From Ignisphaera cupida (lineage in GTDB: Archaea > Thermoproteota > Thermoprotei_A > Sulfolobales > Ignisphaeraceae): DNA of 64,000 bases. Positions 27,078 to 36,012 of this stretch are shown in pieces; the stretch's first letter is position 1, and each line of letters begins with the position of its first letter. The translations under genes and the position numbers were made by a program. The stretch is taken from positions 31,539-95,538 of the forward strand of contig NZ_JASNVW010000005.1 in assembly GCF_030186535.1 (NCBI RefSeq), written 5' to 3'. The notes under the pieces are model-generated. The model did no database searches. It saw only the letters and a program-made list of their open reading frames with translations, and was not told the origin of the DNA.

Positions 27078-28133
27078 TCACCTAACAACAATCTTATATC
27101 TAGACACAAACTCTGCAACCATTGTAGCAGCAAAGAGTGTTCCCACTATAGCTTTTGAAAGAGCATCTCCAATAGCTGCACTACCAATTTGCAAAGCGAA
27201 GCTTAGTCTATAGAGAGCTGCTGTATAGTATGATGCTGCCAAAACACCAAATGGGTTTAAACCACCAAGCCAAGCAACCATTATTGATGTAAACCCCATT
27301 CCACTTCCAACAATATCTCCCTCAACAAGTTTTCTGTGGTAAACAAGTATTTCAGAACCTCCAACAAAACCAGCTAAAGCAGCTGAAAATGTAAATGCTG
27401 CCAAGGCAAGTTTCTTGCTCGACATTCCAGAAAGCTCAACAGCTGATATGCTTGAGCTTAGAGCTCTCAAAGCTATGCCAAATCTTGTTTTGTATAAAAG
27501 AAGATAGGCTATAGCAACAAATGCAAGTGCTATAATCACTATGTACCATGAGAAGCTGTAGCCAGGAACAACAGGAATTTTTGATTCATCTGGAATTAGA
27601 TCTGTTGTTGGATATCCATAAACCCCCCTGCCTCTCCAAGGACCTTTAACAAGATAATTTGTGAAGTAGTAAGCAACATAGTTCATTAGAAGTGTTACAA
27701 CAGCTTCATTAACTCCTAGATAAAGCTTCATAAGAGATGGTGGAATAGACCACAGCAAACCGCAGAGAGATGCGAATAGAAGAGCAGTTACTGGTGCTGC
27801 AAAATCTATTTTTCCAATTGGTGTGTAAAGAGCTATGAAAGTTGCTCCAACAGCTCCGATAACAAGCTGTCCTTCTGCACCAAGATTCCAAAGCCTAGCG
27901 TTAAATGCTATTGAGAGACCAAGTGCAGTTGGGAGAAAAACGGAAATGTATCTTAGAACATTTAAATCAGCAAAACTTTCAAAAGCTGTTTTCAGTGTTT
28001 CTACAAAGCTAAGTCCTGTAACAGATGATGTTATGAGAACAGCTACTAAAAGCCCTGCAAAAGCTGTTAAAACTCTTACTAAAATGCTTAAATGTGTTGG
28101 CAAAACCCTTTTAACAACAACTATTTTAGCCAT
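27078..28133 (-). CDS. BMP-type ABC importer permease, first subunit
   Basis: A 351-residue permease with the family block IAFNARLWNLGAEGQLVIGA near residue 75 and the coupling segment GIALRALSSSISAVELSGMS. These match the YufP/NupB class of nucleoside-type importers. It overlaps the ATPase gene by 8 bp upstream and its stop lies inside the Shine-Dalgarno of the next permease, so the operon is tightly coupled. Confidence 0.88.
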   Translation of the reverse strand: MAKIVVVKRVLPTHLSILVRVLTAFAGLLVAVLITSSVTGLSFVETLKTAFESFADLNVLRYISVFLPTALGLSIAFNARLWNLGAEGQLVIGAVGATFIALYTPIGKIDFAAPVTALLFASLCGLLWSIPPSLMKLYLGVNEAVVTLLMNYVAYYFTNYLVKGPWRGRGVYGYPTTDLIPDESKIPVVPGYSFSWYIVIIALAFVAIAYLLLYKTRFGIALRALSSSISAVELSGMSSKKLALAAFTFSAALAGFVGGSEILVYHRKLVEGDIVGSGMGFTSIMVAWLGGLNPFGVLAASYYTAALYRLSFALQIGSAAIGDALSKAIVGTLFAATMVAEFVSRYKIVVR

Positions 28134-29595
28134 AGACCATGACCTTCTCTATCTCACTTCTATAAATCTCCAGATTCTCACCCTCGAAAACCCTAGCTAT
28201 TCTACCATTAACAATAACAGCTACTCTATTGGAAACTTGAATAGCTTCATCAACATCTTCAGTAATTAGAAGAACACCTCCACCAGTTTGAGCAAATTTT
28301 TGCATAGTGTCCAACACAAGTATTCTAGATTTCTCATCAAGCATTCTAGTTGGGTTATGAGCAACAACAATTTTTGGCATTGTCAATAGCAATCTGCTTA
28401 CAGAAACCTTTTGCACATTTCCACCAGAAAGCTTAGCAACTTGGGTAACAGGATTCTCAGGAACAATCCCAAGCTTCTTAATAGCATCCAATACAGTATC
28501 ATGACCTATTCTTTCTCTAGCATACATTCTCATGTTCTCAGCAATTGAAAGTGTTAATGCAACACCTTCTCTGAATGGATCCTCAGGTATGTATATAAGC
28601 CCCTTTCTAACTCTCTCACTTGGCGAATCCCTTGTAACATCAAATCCATTAATCTTTATAGAGCCTTTCGAAACCTTTCTAAGACCAGCTATAGCCTCTC
28701 CCAACTCCCTCTCACCATTCCCAGCTATTCCAACAATAGACACAATCTCGCCAGAGCCAACATCTATTGAAAGACTATTCACAGCTGCTTTGCCATAATC
28801 ATCAAAAACAGTTACTTTGTCAACAACCAAAACCTTTGAATCTCTCTTCACAATTCTCATAAGCTGCTTAGGAATAATGCCTAGATACTCTTCAAAACCA
28901 AACATTGCTTGGCGAATCTCCGAAGCTTCAACACCTTTGCCAAACACATTCACAACTCTGCCTTTTCTAAGAACAACAAACCTATCTCCAATCTCTAGCG
29001 CTTCTGGAATCTTATGTGTTATATACAAAACAGATTCGTTTCTCAACACAAGATGTTTTATTATTTCAAAAAATCTTTGCTTCAAATCATGTGGAAGATA
29101 GGTTGCAGCCTCATCTACTATTAAAAGCTTTGGATTTATCATCAAAGCTTTTACCAATTCTATGAACTGCTTCTCGGTGTAGCTAATGCTATAAACCTTT
29201 CTATTGATATCCATGGAGAATCCAAAGTCTTTTAAAACATTTTCAACTCTTCTTGCAAGAGATTTCGATGGTGTTTCATCTAGAAACAAAGCAATGTTTT
29301 CTAAAATACTCAAGTCATCTATTAACTGAGGTCTTTGACTTATCATCACAATTCCTTTTCTCTTCGCATCGTAAGGTGATGAAAACTTTGCCTCCTCTCC
29401 ATCAACTATTATTTTTCCCTTGTCAGGAACATAAGCACCACACAATATCTTTGCTAATGTTGATTTTCCAGAACCATTCTCCCCAAGAACAACAAGAATC
29501 TCGCCTCTGAAAACATCTAGAGTAACGCCATCAAGTGCAACAATATCTCCAAATCTTTTTTGAACATCAACAATTTTTACAATGGCGCTACTCAT
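28126..29595 (-). CDS. BMP-type ABC importer ATPase with two ATP-binding domains
   Basis: A 489-residue tandem ATPase like YufO/RbsA. The first domain has GENGSGKSTLAKIL, the divergent signature SISYTEKQFIELVKAL, and LLIVDEAATYL. The second has a degenerate Walker A (GIAGNGERELGEAI), then KLSGGNVQKVSVSRLL as signature. The Walker B of the second domain is altered to IVVAHNPTRMLD, again usual for this class. It drives the two downstream permeases. Confidence 0.9.
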   Translation of the reverse strand: MSSAIVKIVDVQKRFGDIVALDGVTLDVFRGEILVVLGENGSGKSTLAKILCGAYVPDKGKIIVDGEEAKFSSPYDAKRKGIVMISQRPQLIDDLSILENIALFLDETPSKSLARRVENVLKDFGFSMDINRKVYSISYTEKQFIELVKALMINPKLLIVDEAATYLPHDLKQRFFEIIKHLVLRNESVLYITHKIPEALEIGDRFVVLRKGRVVNVFGKGVEASEIRQAMFGFEEYLGIIPKQLMRIVKRDSKVLVVDKVTVFDDYGKAAVNSLSIDVGSGEIVSIVGIAGNGERELGEAIAGLRKVSKGSIKINGFDVTRDSPSERVRKGLIYIPEDPFREGVALTLSIAENMRMYARERIGHDTVLDAIKKLGIVPENPVTQVAKLSGGNVQKVSVSRLLLTMPKIVVAHNPTRMLDEKSRILVLDTMQKFAQTGGGVLLITEDVDEAIQVSNRVAVIVNGRIARVFEGENLEIYRSEIEKVMVYG

Positions 29596-29661
29596 TTGCT
29601 TTTCCTCAAAAAAAGATTTTTGTGAGAAGATTATAAAAAATGCTTTTGCTTTAGACTCATC

Positions 29662-31140
29662 TCAACCCATCTTGCCCTGGAAAGCAACCCATGAAACAAA
29701 CCAGTCCATGTTCCACAAATCATCATGTGTTAGTCTCTCACCAGGTTTCACACTAACCTCGCTTCCAGCAGCTTTTCCACTGCAGAATCTTGAGTATGAA
29801 GCTATGCAGTAGCCTTTTAGAGGTCCTGTGAATGGGTCGAAAACAGGTGCTATTGTGGCTGCTGGTACGTGGCTAGAGCCTGTTGATACACTTGCTAAAG
29901 ACTCTAGCTCATGTGTCAAGGCAGTTCCTTGTAGAGATTCAAGAATTGGTGCTTCTCTCATCTCGTTGTATCTCTTCATAACAAGGTCATAGACGCTCAT
30001 AGCTTCACCTGTTCTAACATCTTTAACCATGATGTTTTTGAGTATTGGAATGAACTTTGGATTAATTCTCATAACAGTTCCATTTGGATAAACATGTGCT
30101 CCAAGATCAACAGCACCTGTGTTAAGCAAATACCAATAATCAACATTTTCGAGATTACCTGGTCTATAGATACCTGCTTTCACTTTAGCCAATATGTCTG
30201 CATATATAACCTCCCATCTAACAAGCTGTCCACTAACAACAACATCTGGTCCCCATTCATACATTGGGCTGTAGTGGCTAAACACATACACCTCCTTGCC
30301 TTGTTTATAGAGACTTTCAGCATATTCAACAATAGCTGTTGAATCCTCTGTAAATGCAAGCACATCAACATTGAATTGCTTAACAAGTGTTTCAGCAGCT
30401 GCCTTTGCCTTGTCTGGATCATACCAAGCACCAATTTCAATAACGTAAACAGTTATGTTCTTGCCTAGCTGCTCACCAACCTCCTTAGCACCTATGGCAA
30501 AAGCATTTATGTGTCTAACAACCTCTGGAATTGTGTGTGCAGCTACATAGCCTATTTTCCCAGTTTTTGTTAGTGCACCAGCCATTAGCCCATTCAAATA
30601 GTATATTTGATACAAATCAGCAAAGTATGTTCCCATGTTAGGTGCTCTTTTATATCCAGAGCAGTGAAAGAACATAACATTTGGATATTCCTTAGCCTTC
30701 TCAAGTGTTTGATCCATGAAATCAAAACTTGTTGTAAATATCACTGTATAGCCTTTTCTAACAAGATCATCTATTACAGCAGGAGATTGAGCTGCCTGAA
30801 CATTCTCAACATACGTTGTTTCAAGCCAGTCCTTGTAAAGCTCAGCAACAACCCTTCTACCAATATCATGCATATAGCTCCAACCATAATCACCAACAGG
30901 TCCAACATAAACAAAAGCAGCTTTCACCTTAGCAGGAGGAGTATATGTAGCAACACCAACAGCAGATGTCACTGTCTGAGTATATGTCATTGTTACTGTT
31001 TGATAAGCTCCTGGAGCAGTTACTGTTACAGTTTGTGGAGGAGCAGCTACTTTTGGAGTTGCATAATACCCTATAAAATAGCCTGCAACTATTCCAATTA
31101 CAAGCAACGCAATTGCTATTCCATAAACTGTTTTAGCCAT
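29662..31140 (-). CDS. BMP family (Med/PnrA-like) substrate-binding protein
   Basis: A 492-residue surface binding protein. The N-terminus is a membrane anchor (VYGIAIALLVIGIVAGYFIG) followed by a Thr/Val-rich linker, then the BMP domain: FVYVGPVGDYGWSYMHDIGRR, VIFTTSFDFMDQTLEKA, GKIGYVAAHTIPEVVRHINAF. Bacterial PnrA members bind purine nucleosides; this protein is longer, with an extra C-terminal region of about 120 residues, so another ligand is possible. ATG at 31140 follows GGTGTGTGAA; the ATG at 31152 is less likely. First gene of the importer operon, downstream of the corrinoid activator gene on the same strand. Confidence 0.88.
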   Translation of the reverse strand: MAKTVYGIAIALLVIGIVAGYFIGYYATPKVAAPPQTVTVTAPGAYQTVTMTYTQTVTSAVGVATYTPPAKVKAAFVYVGPVGDYGWSYMHDIGRRVVAELYKDWLETTYVENVQAAQSPAVIDDLVRKGYTVIFTTSFDFMDQTLEKAKEYPNVMFFHCSGYKRAPNMGTYFADLYQIYYLNGLMAGALTKTGKIGYVAAHTIPEVVRHINAFAIGAKEVGEQLGKNITVYVIEIGAWYDPDKAKAAAETLVKQFNVDVLAFTEDSTAIVEYAESLYKQGKEVYVFSHYSPMYEWGPDVVVSGQLVRWEVIYADILAKVKAGIYRPGNLENVDYWYLLNTGAVDLGAHVYPNGTVMRINPKFIPILKNIMVKDVRTGEAMSVYDLVMKRYNEMREAPILESLQGTALTHELESLASVSTGSSHVPAATIAPVFDPFTGPLKGYCIASYSRFCSGKAAGSEVSVKPGERLTHDDLWNMDWFVSWVAFQGKMG

Positions 31141-31231
31141 TTCACACACCATGAAACCACATTGCGTTAAAGCTTAAAAAACTCTTTCTATAACAACCAT
31201 GTAGTTATATACATAAGTTATGTAAAACAAG

Positions 31232-31249
31232 AATCTTTCAATTCCATTT
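31232..31249 (-). repeat. Solo CRISPR-repeat-like motif between the corrinoid activator and the BMP operon
   Basis: On the minus strand this 18-base site reads AAATGGAATTGAAAGATT. The same 18 bases occur at 43416-43433, and 17 of them at 56472-56488. At this site only the motif is shared; the flanking leader-like sequence of the other two copies is not seen. It lies about 90 bases before the start of the BMP binding-protein gene, just beyond a TATA-like TTATGTATATAAC. Confidence 0.45.
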
Positions 31250-31273
31250 GATGAATTCCATGGAGAGAAGAGA

Positions 31274-33133
31274 TTAAGTGTGGTTTGGAGGTAGTTGGAG
31301 TGAGTTGATGAATTCTTGTTTGAATAGTGGGTGTATTGTTAGTTCTATGTACTTTATTTTTTTGGCTAGCTCCTCGAATTTTTCTCTTACATCACTTGAT
31401 TTTAGAGCCATTTTTGCTCCACTTATGGCCGTGTTTCCAACGAATATGTATTTTCTTGTATCTGTTTTTGGTAGTAGTCCTGTTGTTATTGCGTTTTCAA
31501 TGTTTATGTGTGTTCCGAAGGAGCCTGCTACAAAGATTTTTGAAAGATTTTCAGCTGTTATGTTAGCATGTTTTAGCAAAACGTTTATGCCTGCAGCTAC
31601 AGCTGCTTTTGCTAGTAGAAACTCGTTTATGTCTCTACCATCTATTGTTATGTTTTTGTTTATTCCTGTTTCGCTTGCCCATGCAATAACAAACTTCTTT
31701 CTATTGTTCTCAACAACAATTCTCTTTGAGTTGACATTGTTTTTGAATCTTCCTCTGCTATCTATCAATCCATTTTTGTAGAGATTGGCAATAGCATCTA
31801 TTAGTGCTGAACCACATATACCAACTGGTTTTGCGTTTCCAACAACACTGTATCTAACGTTGTAATCGCCAATTGATTTGTCGAAGTATATGAAGACCTG
31901 GTCTATAGCTCCTGCAACAGCCCTCATTCCAAACTCTATAGTTGCACCCTCGAATGCTGGTCCAGCTGGTGTTGAGCAAGCCAATATCTCTCTACCTGTA
32001 TTTAGAAGTATTTCGCTATTTGTTCCAATGTCTATTAAGAGACATGGAGCATCACAATTATCCAAATCAACAGCTATTGCATCTGCCAATGCATCTGATC
32101 CAACATAACCAGCTACAACTGGTAATGCATATACAACCCCTCTCTCATTTATGTTAATACCAATTTCCTTTGCAAATGCATAAACACCTCTTCTAACTGC
32201 TGGAACATATGGTGAAAGACCAAGATACCTGGGGTCTATACCTAGAAACAGGTGGTGCATAGCTGTATTACCTGCAACAACAACTTCGTATATATTGCTC
32301 TTGTCTACTCCTGTTCTAGAAACCATTCTATCTATCAAAATGTTTACTGCTGATATAACAAGCTTTTGAAGCTTCTCCAAATTACTTCCATCCTTTATGG
32401 CATATGATATTCTAGATATTATGTCTGCTCCATAGCTAGCCTGGGGATTTGGCATAGACTCTACAGCAACTGTTTCACCACTAACCAAATCAACTAGATG
32501 TGCCACAACCTTGGATGTTCCAATATCAACAGCAACTCCATAAACTCTGTTGCTTGTATCTCCAGGTTCTATGGTGAGTATCTTGTTTTTCCAAAAAACA
32601 ACTGTTGCAGACCATCTGCCAAGCCTCAAAGCATTTGGAACTATTTTAGCGACATATGCATCAACATCCACATCACCTAGAGAAACCTTCTTGAAAACCT
32701 CATCCAATACCCTGTCAAGATCAGATCTAACATCCTCAAGAGAAGCAGGGTTTGTAACAATAAAAACCTTTTTAACAAGAGGCTTTAAAGCAACCTCCTT
32801 CTCAAAACCAACATCAGCTGATCTATATCTTTGCAAAATGCTTTCCTGAGGAATAGAAACAATATACTCGCCATCAATAACTTTTGCTTGGCAAGCAAGT
32901 CTAAACCCCTTCGAAATCTCATCAATAGACAAAAACCTTTTCTCAGATTCTGTTAATGGAGATGAAAAGCCCTTTTCAATAACAATTCTACACTTTCCAC
33001 ACTCGCCAATACCACCACAATCAGCTCTTATGGAAACTCCAGCTTCTCTCAAAACATCTAGAAAACTCTTTCCATATACACCTGTAACAAATTTGCCAAG
33101 GTTTTTTACATATATCTTTGAAGTGTTGCTCAT
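31274..33133 (-). CDS. Corrinoid-activating 2Fe-2S/ASKHA protein (RACE family, DUF4445)
   Basis: A 619-residue protein. The N-terminal ferredoxin domain has Cys39, Cys45 and Cys48 (CGGIGECGKC) plus Cys81 for a 2Fe-2S centre. A linker follows, then an ASKHA ATPase fold with VGVAVDIGTSKVVAHL, LLIDIGTNSEILL and VAGSFGTHI. RACE proteins use ATP to reduce inactive Co(II) corrinoid proteins back to Co(I) in methyltransferase systems, a role that fits the corrinoid protein and MttB homologue 13 kb away. It is smaller and differently built from methanogen RamA (no C-terminal 4Fe-4S pair), more like bacterial and acetogen RACE proteins. Confidence 0.9.
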   Translation of the reverse strand: MSNTSKIYVKNLGKFVTGVYGKSFLDVLREAGVSIRADCGGIGECGKCRIVIEKGFSSPLTESEKRFLSIDEISKGFRLACQAKVIDGEYIVSIPQESILQRYRSADVGFEKEVALKPLVKKVFIVTNPASLEDVRSDLDRVLDEVFKKVSLGDVDVDAYVAKIVPNALRLGRWSATVVFWKNKILTIEPGDTSNRVYGVAVDIGTSKVVAHLVDLVSGETVAVESMPNPQASYGADIISRISYAIKDGSNLEKLQKLVISAVNILIDRMVSRTGVDKSNIYEVVVAGNTAMHHLFLGIDPRYLGLSPYVPAVRRGVYAFAKEIGININERGVVYALPVVAGYVGSDALADAIAVDLDNCDAPCLLIDIGTNSEILLNTGREILACSTPAGPAFEGATIEFGMRAVAGAIDQVFIYFDKSIGDYNVRYSVVGNAKPVGICGSALIDAIANLYKNGLIDSRGRFKNNVNSKRIVVENNRKKFVIAWASETGINKNITIDGRDINEFLLAKAAVAAGINVLLKHANITAENLSKIFVAGSFGTHINIENAITTGLLPKTDTRKYIFVGNTAISGAKMALKSSDVREKFEELAKKIKYIELTIHPLFKQEFINSLQLPPNHT

Positions 33134-33331
33134 CTCAAATCATCTATATGGCTAGGCAAACTAGCTATAGAAATACATAGAGGTACGAGGCAAAAATATA
33201 AGGTTACGGTATTTGAAGTTGAAGAGGTGATATAAAGATATGTAGCAAATTTGCTTTACACAGCAATATATTCGTTGAGGTGTCTAAGTTAAAAACTGTA
33301 TTGAGAAAAATTAAGTTGGTTGGGTGTCGAA

Positions 33332-34066
33332 ATGTCTGTTGTTTTCGTATATGCCAAGAGTCTTCCAGAGGCTTGGGAGAAAAGTCTTGTTGAGCTTGCA
33401 AAAAATGGTGTTGTAATTGATACTGAATACAATGAGAAGTCTATTGATGCACCAGCATTTATAGTTGTTGAAGAGCCTTTCTCAGAGCCGAGAATACATT
33501 TAAAGGGTATCGTAGCTGGTTCTTTGAAGGGTCTTCTAGAATATGTTGATGAGGTTGTTAAAGGTGTTCACGATCACCTAGTTGAAAAATTTGGCTATAC
33601 CTATCACGAGAGGTTGTTTAGCTATAGACTTCCAAATGGTGTTATTGTTAATCAGATTGAGAAAGTTATTGAGAAGTTGAAGAAGGTTCCATATACAAGA
33701 AGAGCACAGGCAATAACTTGGCAACCTTGGAAAGATTTAGAAACAGAGCATCCACCATGCTTACAGAGAATGTGGTTTAGAGTTGTGAACAATAAGCTTG
33801 TTATGCATGTTCATATGAGAAGCAACGATGCTTTGAAAGCAGCTTACATGAACATGTATGCATTTACAGAGCTTCAGAAGTATGTTGCTGAAAGCATTGG
33901 TGTTGATGTTGGTAGGTATATACATGTTGCAGATTCTTATCATGTTTATGAAAGAGACTGGAAATGGTTTAACGCATTTGTTGAGCAAATTGAAAGAGGT
34001 GAAACTAGAAGCAGGTGGAAATCAACAGCTGAGTACATGAAAATGATTCAATTGTTGAAACAATAG
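33332..34066 (+). CDS. thyA: Archaeal-type thymidylate synthase (ThyA superfamily)
   Basis: A 244-residue protein. Recognisable ThyA elements: YTRRAQA near 121-127, the nucleophile region EHPPCLQRMWF with Cys143, MRSNDALKAAYMNMYAF (Asn165 and Asp166 region) and GRYIHVADSYHVYERDW near 194-210. It is shorter and more diverged than bacterial ThyA and resembles the methanogen form, which is thought to take its methylene group from methylene-H4MPT. In this window it would draw on the same pool as Mtd. ATG at 33332 follows GGGTG; a TTG at 33320 is in frame but less likely. Confidence 0.82.
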   Translation: MSVVFVYAKSLPEAWEKSLVELAKNGVVIDTEYNEKSIDAPAFIVVEEPFSEPRIHLKGIVAGSLKGLLEYVDEVVKGVHDHLVEKFGYTYHERLFSYRLPNGVIVNQIEKVIEKLKKVPYTRRAQAITWQPWKDLETEHPPCLQRMWFRVVNNKLVMHVHMRSNDALKAAYMNMYAFTELQKYVAESIGVDVGRYIHVADSYHVYERDWKWFNAFVEQIERGETRSRWKSTAEYMKMIQLLKQ

Positions 34067-34081
34067 TTTTTCAACACTATT

Positions 34082-35500
34082 TTATGCTAGAAGAGGTATT
34101 GTTGATAAAACCAGTATCCACACTGGTGTTGGCATGTTGAATGCTATTGGTGTTGTAAGCATTTTTGCTGGTCCATAAACCATTGTAGCATAGGCAGCAA
34201 CAGCTTCTCCAAGAAGCAAAGATGCTGCTGCTTGCCAGAATCTAGCATTCTTTTTGAGAATACCTCTCAATGTTATTGGTGCTAGTGGCAGGAGATATGC
34301 TGATGAGGCAACTGAAAGCTCTACAACATAACCTATTCTAGCTATTGCCAAAACAGCTGCAAGCAGAAGTATTGTTGCTGTTGATGCAAATGCTATTGCT
34401 TTTGATATTGACTCTCTTGGTTTTTCAACATTCTTTTCATACAAGTCTCTAACAACAGAACTTGCAACAGACAACACTATGGAGTCTGCTGTTGAAATTG
34501 CTGCTGCCATTATAGATGTGTAAACAATTGATGCTAGAACTGGGTGAGACAATGAGATTATGTATGGTGCTACAGCATCTCTATTAGCAATAAACTTGTT
34601 TGCAAGACCAACACTCTCCAAATAGGCTCTGTATGCAAGTCCCAGAGAAACACAGAGAATTGTGTAGAGAAATCCGTAGAAGGCGAAGTATCTAACCATT
34701 CTTCTATAAGCCTTTTCATCTCTTGGTATGTAAATTCTTTGAACAACCTGGGGATTTGTCAATGCGAAGAATATCCATGGAATTGTCATTCCAATAAACA
34801 TTTGAAAACTCCAGGTAAATGACAACAGGTTTTTGTCTTTAGTCAGCAAATCAACGAATTTTGACATGTCAACACCACTTGATGGCAAAAGATATTGATA
34901 GATCCAAACAAAAAATGCTATAGAGGCAAAAATCATCCAAATACCCTGATAAGCATCAGTTGTTGCAACACTCCACAAACCAGCGACAAAAGTCCACAAA
35001 GCTATTGCAATAGCACCAATCACAACACCCACCCCATAGCTAATTCCAATGCTATTGAATATTTCTCCAATTCCCTTTAGCTGAGCTGATGTGTATGGAA
35101 CTAGTGCAAAGAGGTATAGAATCGCTATTGCAACACCTATAGCTCTAGAACCATAAAAATCTGTTATCATATCTGTTGGACTTACCCACCCCCTTCTCCT
35201 AGCCTCAGACCACAGATAAACACCAAAAGTAGACAATATTAAAACAGTTGAAGCAAGATAAACAAGCTCAAAACCAAGAGATGCAACACCAGTTGCAAAT
35301 GTTAAACCAGCTAAACCAACCATCATAAAAGCACTATAAGTTGTTGCAGCATATGTCATAGCAGCCAAGAAACCTCCAACTCTGTAGCCACCAACAAAAA
35401 ACTCCCTCAACCCAGCCCCAATATATTTTCTACTCAAAAAAGCTATTAGAGTACCCCCAACAAAAAATATTGTGAAAACAGCAAAAAACACATATATCAT
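34082..35500 (-). CDS. Sodium:solute symporter family (SSS) transporter
   Basis: A 472-residue polytopic protein with around 12-13 helices. N-terminal block FFVGGYRVGGFLAAMTYAATTYSAFMMVG and the later FALTNPQVVQRIYIPRDEKAYRRM are typical of the SSS family, as is ISTADSIVLSVASSVVRDLY. It overlaps by four bases a small membrane protein gene that precedes it, a pairing common for this subfamily. Cargo is unknown; pantothenate-, proline- or organic-acid-type substrates are all known in the family. It ends 16 bp from the convergent thyA. Confidence 0.88.
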   Translation of the reverse strand: MIYVFFAVFTIFFVGGTLIAFLSRKYIGAGLREFFVGGYRVGGFLAAMTYAATTYSAFMMVGLAGLTFATGVASLGFELVYLASTVLILSTFGVYLWSEARRRGWVSPTDMITDFYGSRAIGVAIAILYLFALVPYTSAQLKGIGEIFNSIGISYGVGVVIGAIAIALWTFVAGLWSVATTDAYQGIWMIFASIAFFVWIYQYLLPSSGVDMSKFVDLLTKDKNLLSFTWSFQMFIGMTIPWIFFALTNPQVVQRIYIPRDEKAYRRMVRYFAFYGFLYTILCVSLGLAYRAYLESVGLANKFIANRDAVAPYIISLSHPVLASIVYTSIMAAAISTADSIVLSVASSVVRDLYEKNVEKPRESISKAIAFASTATILLLAAVLAIARIGYVVELSVASSAYLLPLAPITLRGILKKNARFWQAAASLLLGEAVAAYATMVYGPAKMLTTPIAFNMPTPVWILVLSTIPLLA

Positions 35501-35691
35501 TTTCTCACCCTCTTCAACTCCATTTCAAGCAACATAAACCCAATTAAAATACTTGTAACAGTGAGAAGAACCCAATAAATAAATAGCATCATTTTGTTAA
35601 CCTCATAGAGAAAACCTGAAAAAACATGATAAATTGGCAAGTAAAACAATATGATTGTGGCTATGCCAAGAGCCTTGAGCAATTTCCTCAT
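35497..35691 (-). CDS. Small two-helix membrane protein, DUF3311-like symporter partner
   Basis: A 64-residue protein with two hydrophobic helices (IATIILFYLPIYHVF and MMLFIYWVLLTVTSILIGFML) and a basic C-terminus. Small proteins of this type sit before sodium:solute symporter genes and are thought to help the transporter. ATG at 35691 follows GGTGG, and the gene overlaps the symporter by four bases. Confidence 0.75.
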   Translation of the reverse strand: MRKLLKALGIATIILFYLPIYHVFSGFLYEVNKMMLFIYWVLLTVTSILIGFMLLEMELKRVRK

Positions 35692-36000
35692 CTAACCACC
35701 ATTAAACGTTCGTATATAACTAAACGATTTAGCTTAAAAACTTTTATGAAGCAACGATTTAACTAAGGAAAAAGGTGTTAGGAGCTAGGCTCATAATTCT
35801 TGGTTTATTCATCACCTCCTTCCAAAACATTTAACCCAAGGCTTTACATAGCTTTGAAGTGTTTTAAGATCATTTCATACACTATATCAAATATCCTTGC
35901 TGATTTAGTAATTGTTCTTGGTGTTTCAAAAGGCAAATGCTTAAATGGGGGCAATATTATTAAAAATTTAAAATTTGTTTATTGAAATGTTTAGGCTGAG
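35692..36000. other. Divergent intergenic region between the symporter operon and the PLP enzyme gene
   Basis: About 310 bp without a convincing gene. For the minus-strand symporter operon there are TATA-like stretches at 35711-35720 (GTTATATACG on the minus strand) and 35733-35744. For the plus-strand PLP gene an AT-rich TTTAAAATTT lies around 35967-35977. An octamer ACGATTTA occurs twice, about 27 bases apart. Nothing else recognised. Confidence 0.4.
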
Positions 36001-36012
36001 GTGGGATGTGCT

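Noticed and set aside
31278..31781. Antisense frame opposite the corrinoid activator
   Set aside because: Complement of a clear ASKHA domain; hydrophobic character comes from reverse reading of its codons.
35759..35812. 17-codon minus-strand frame behind a perfect GGAGGTG, and the same bases on the plus strand matching the 16S rRNA 3' end (ATCACCTCCT)
   Set aside because: The GGAGGTG touches the ATG with no spacer, too close for use, and the plus-strand match lacks any 16S helix-45 sequence before it; treated as coincidence.
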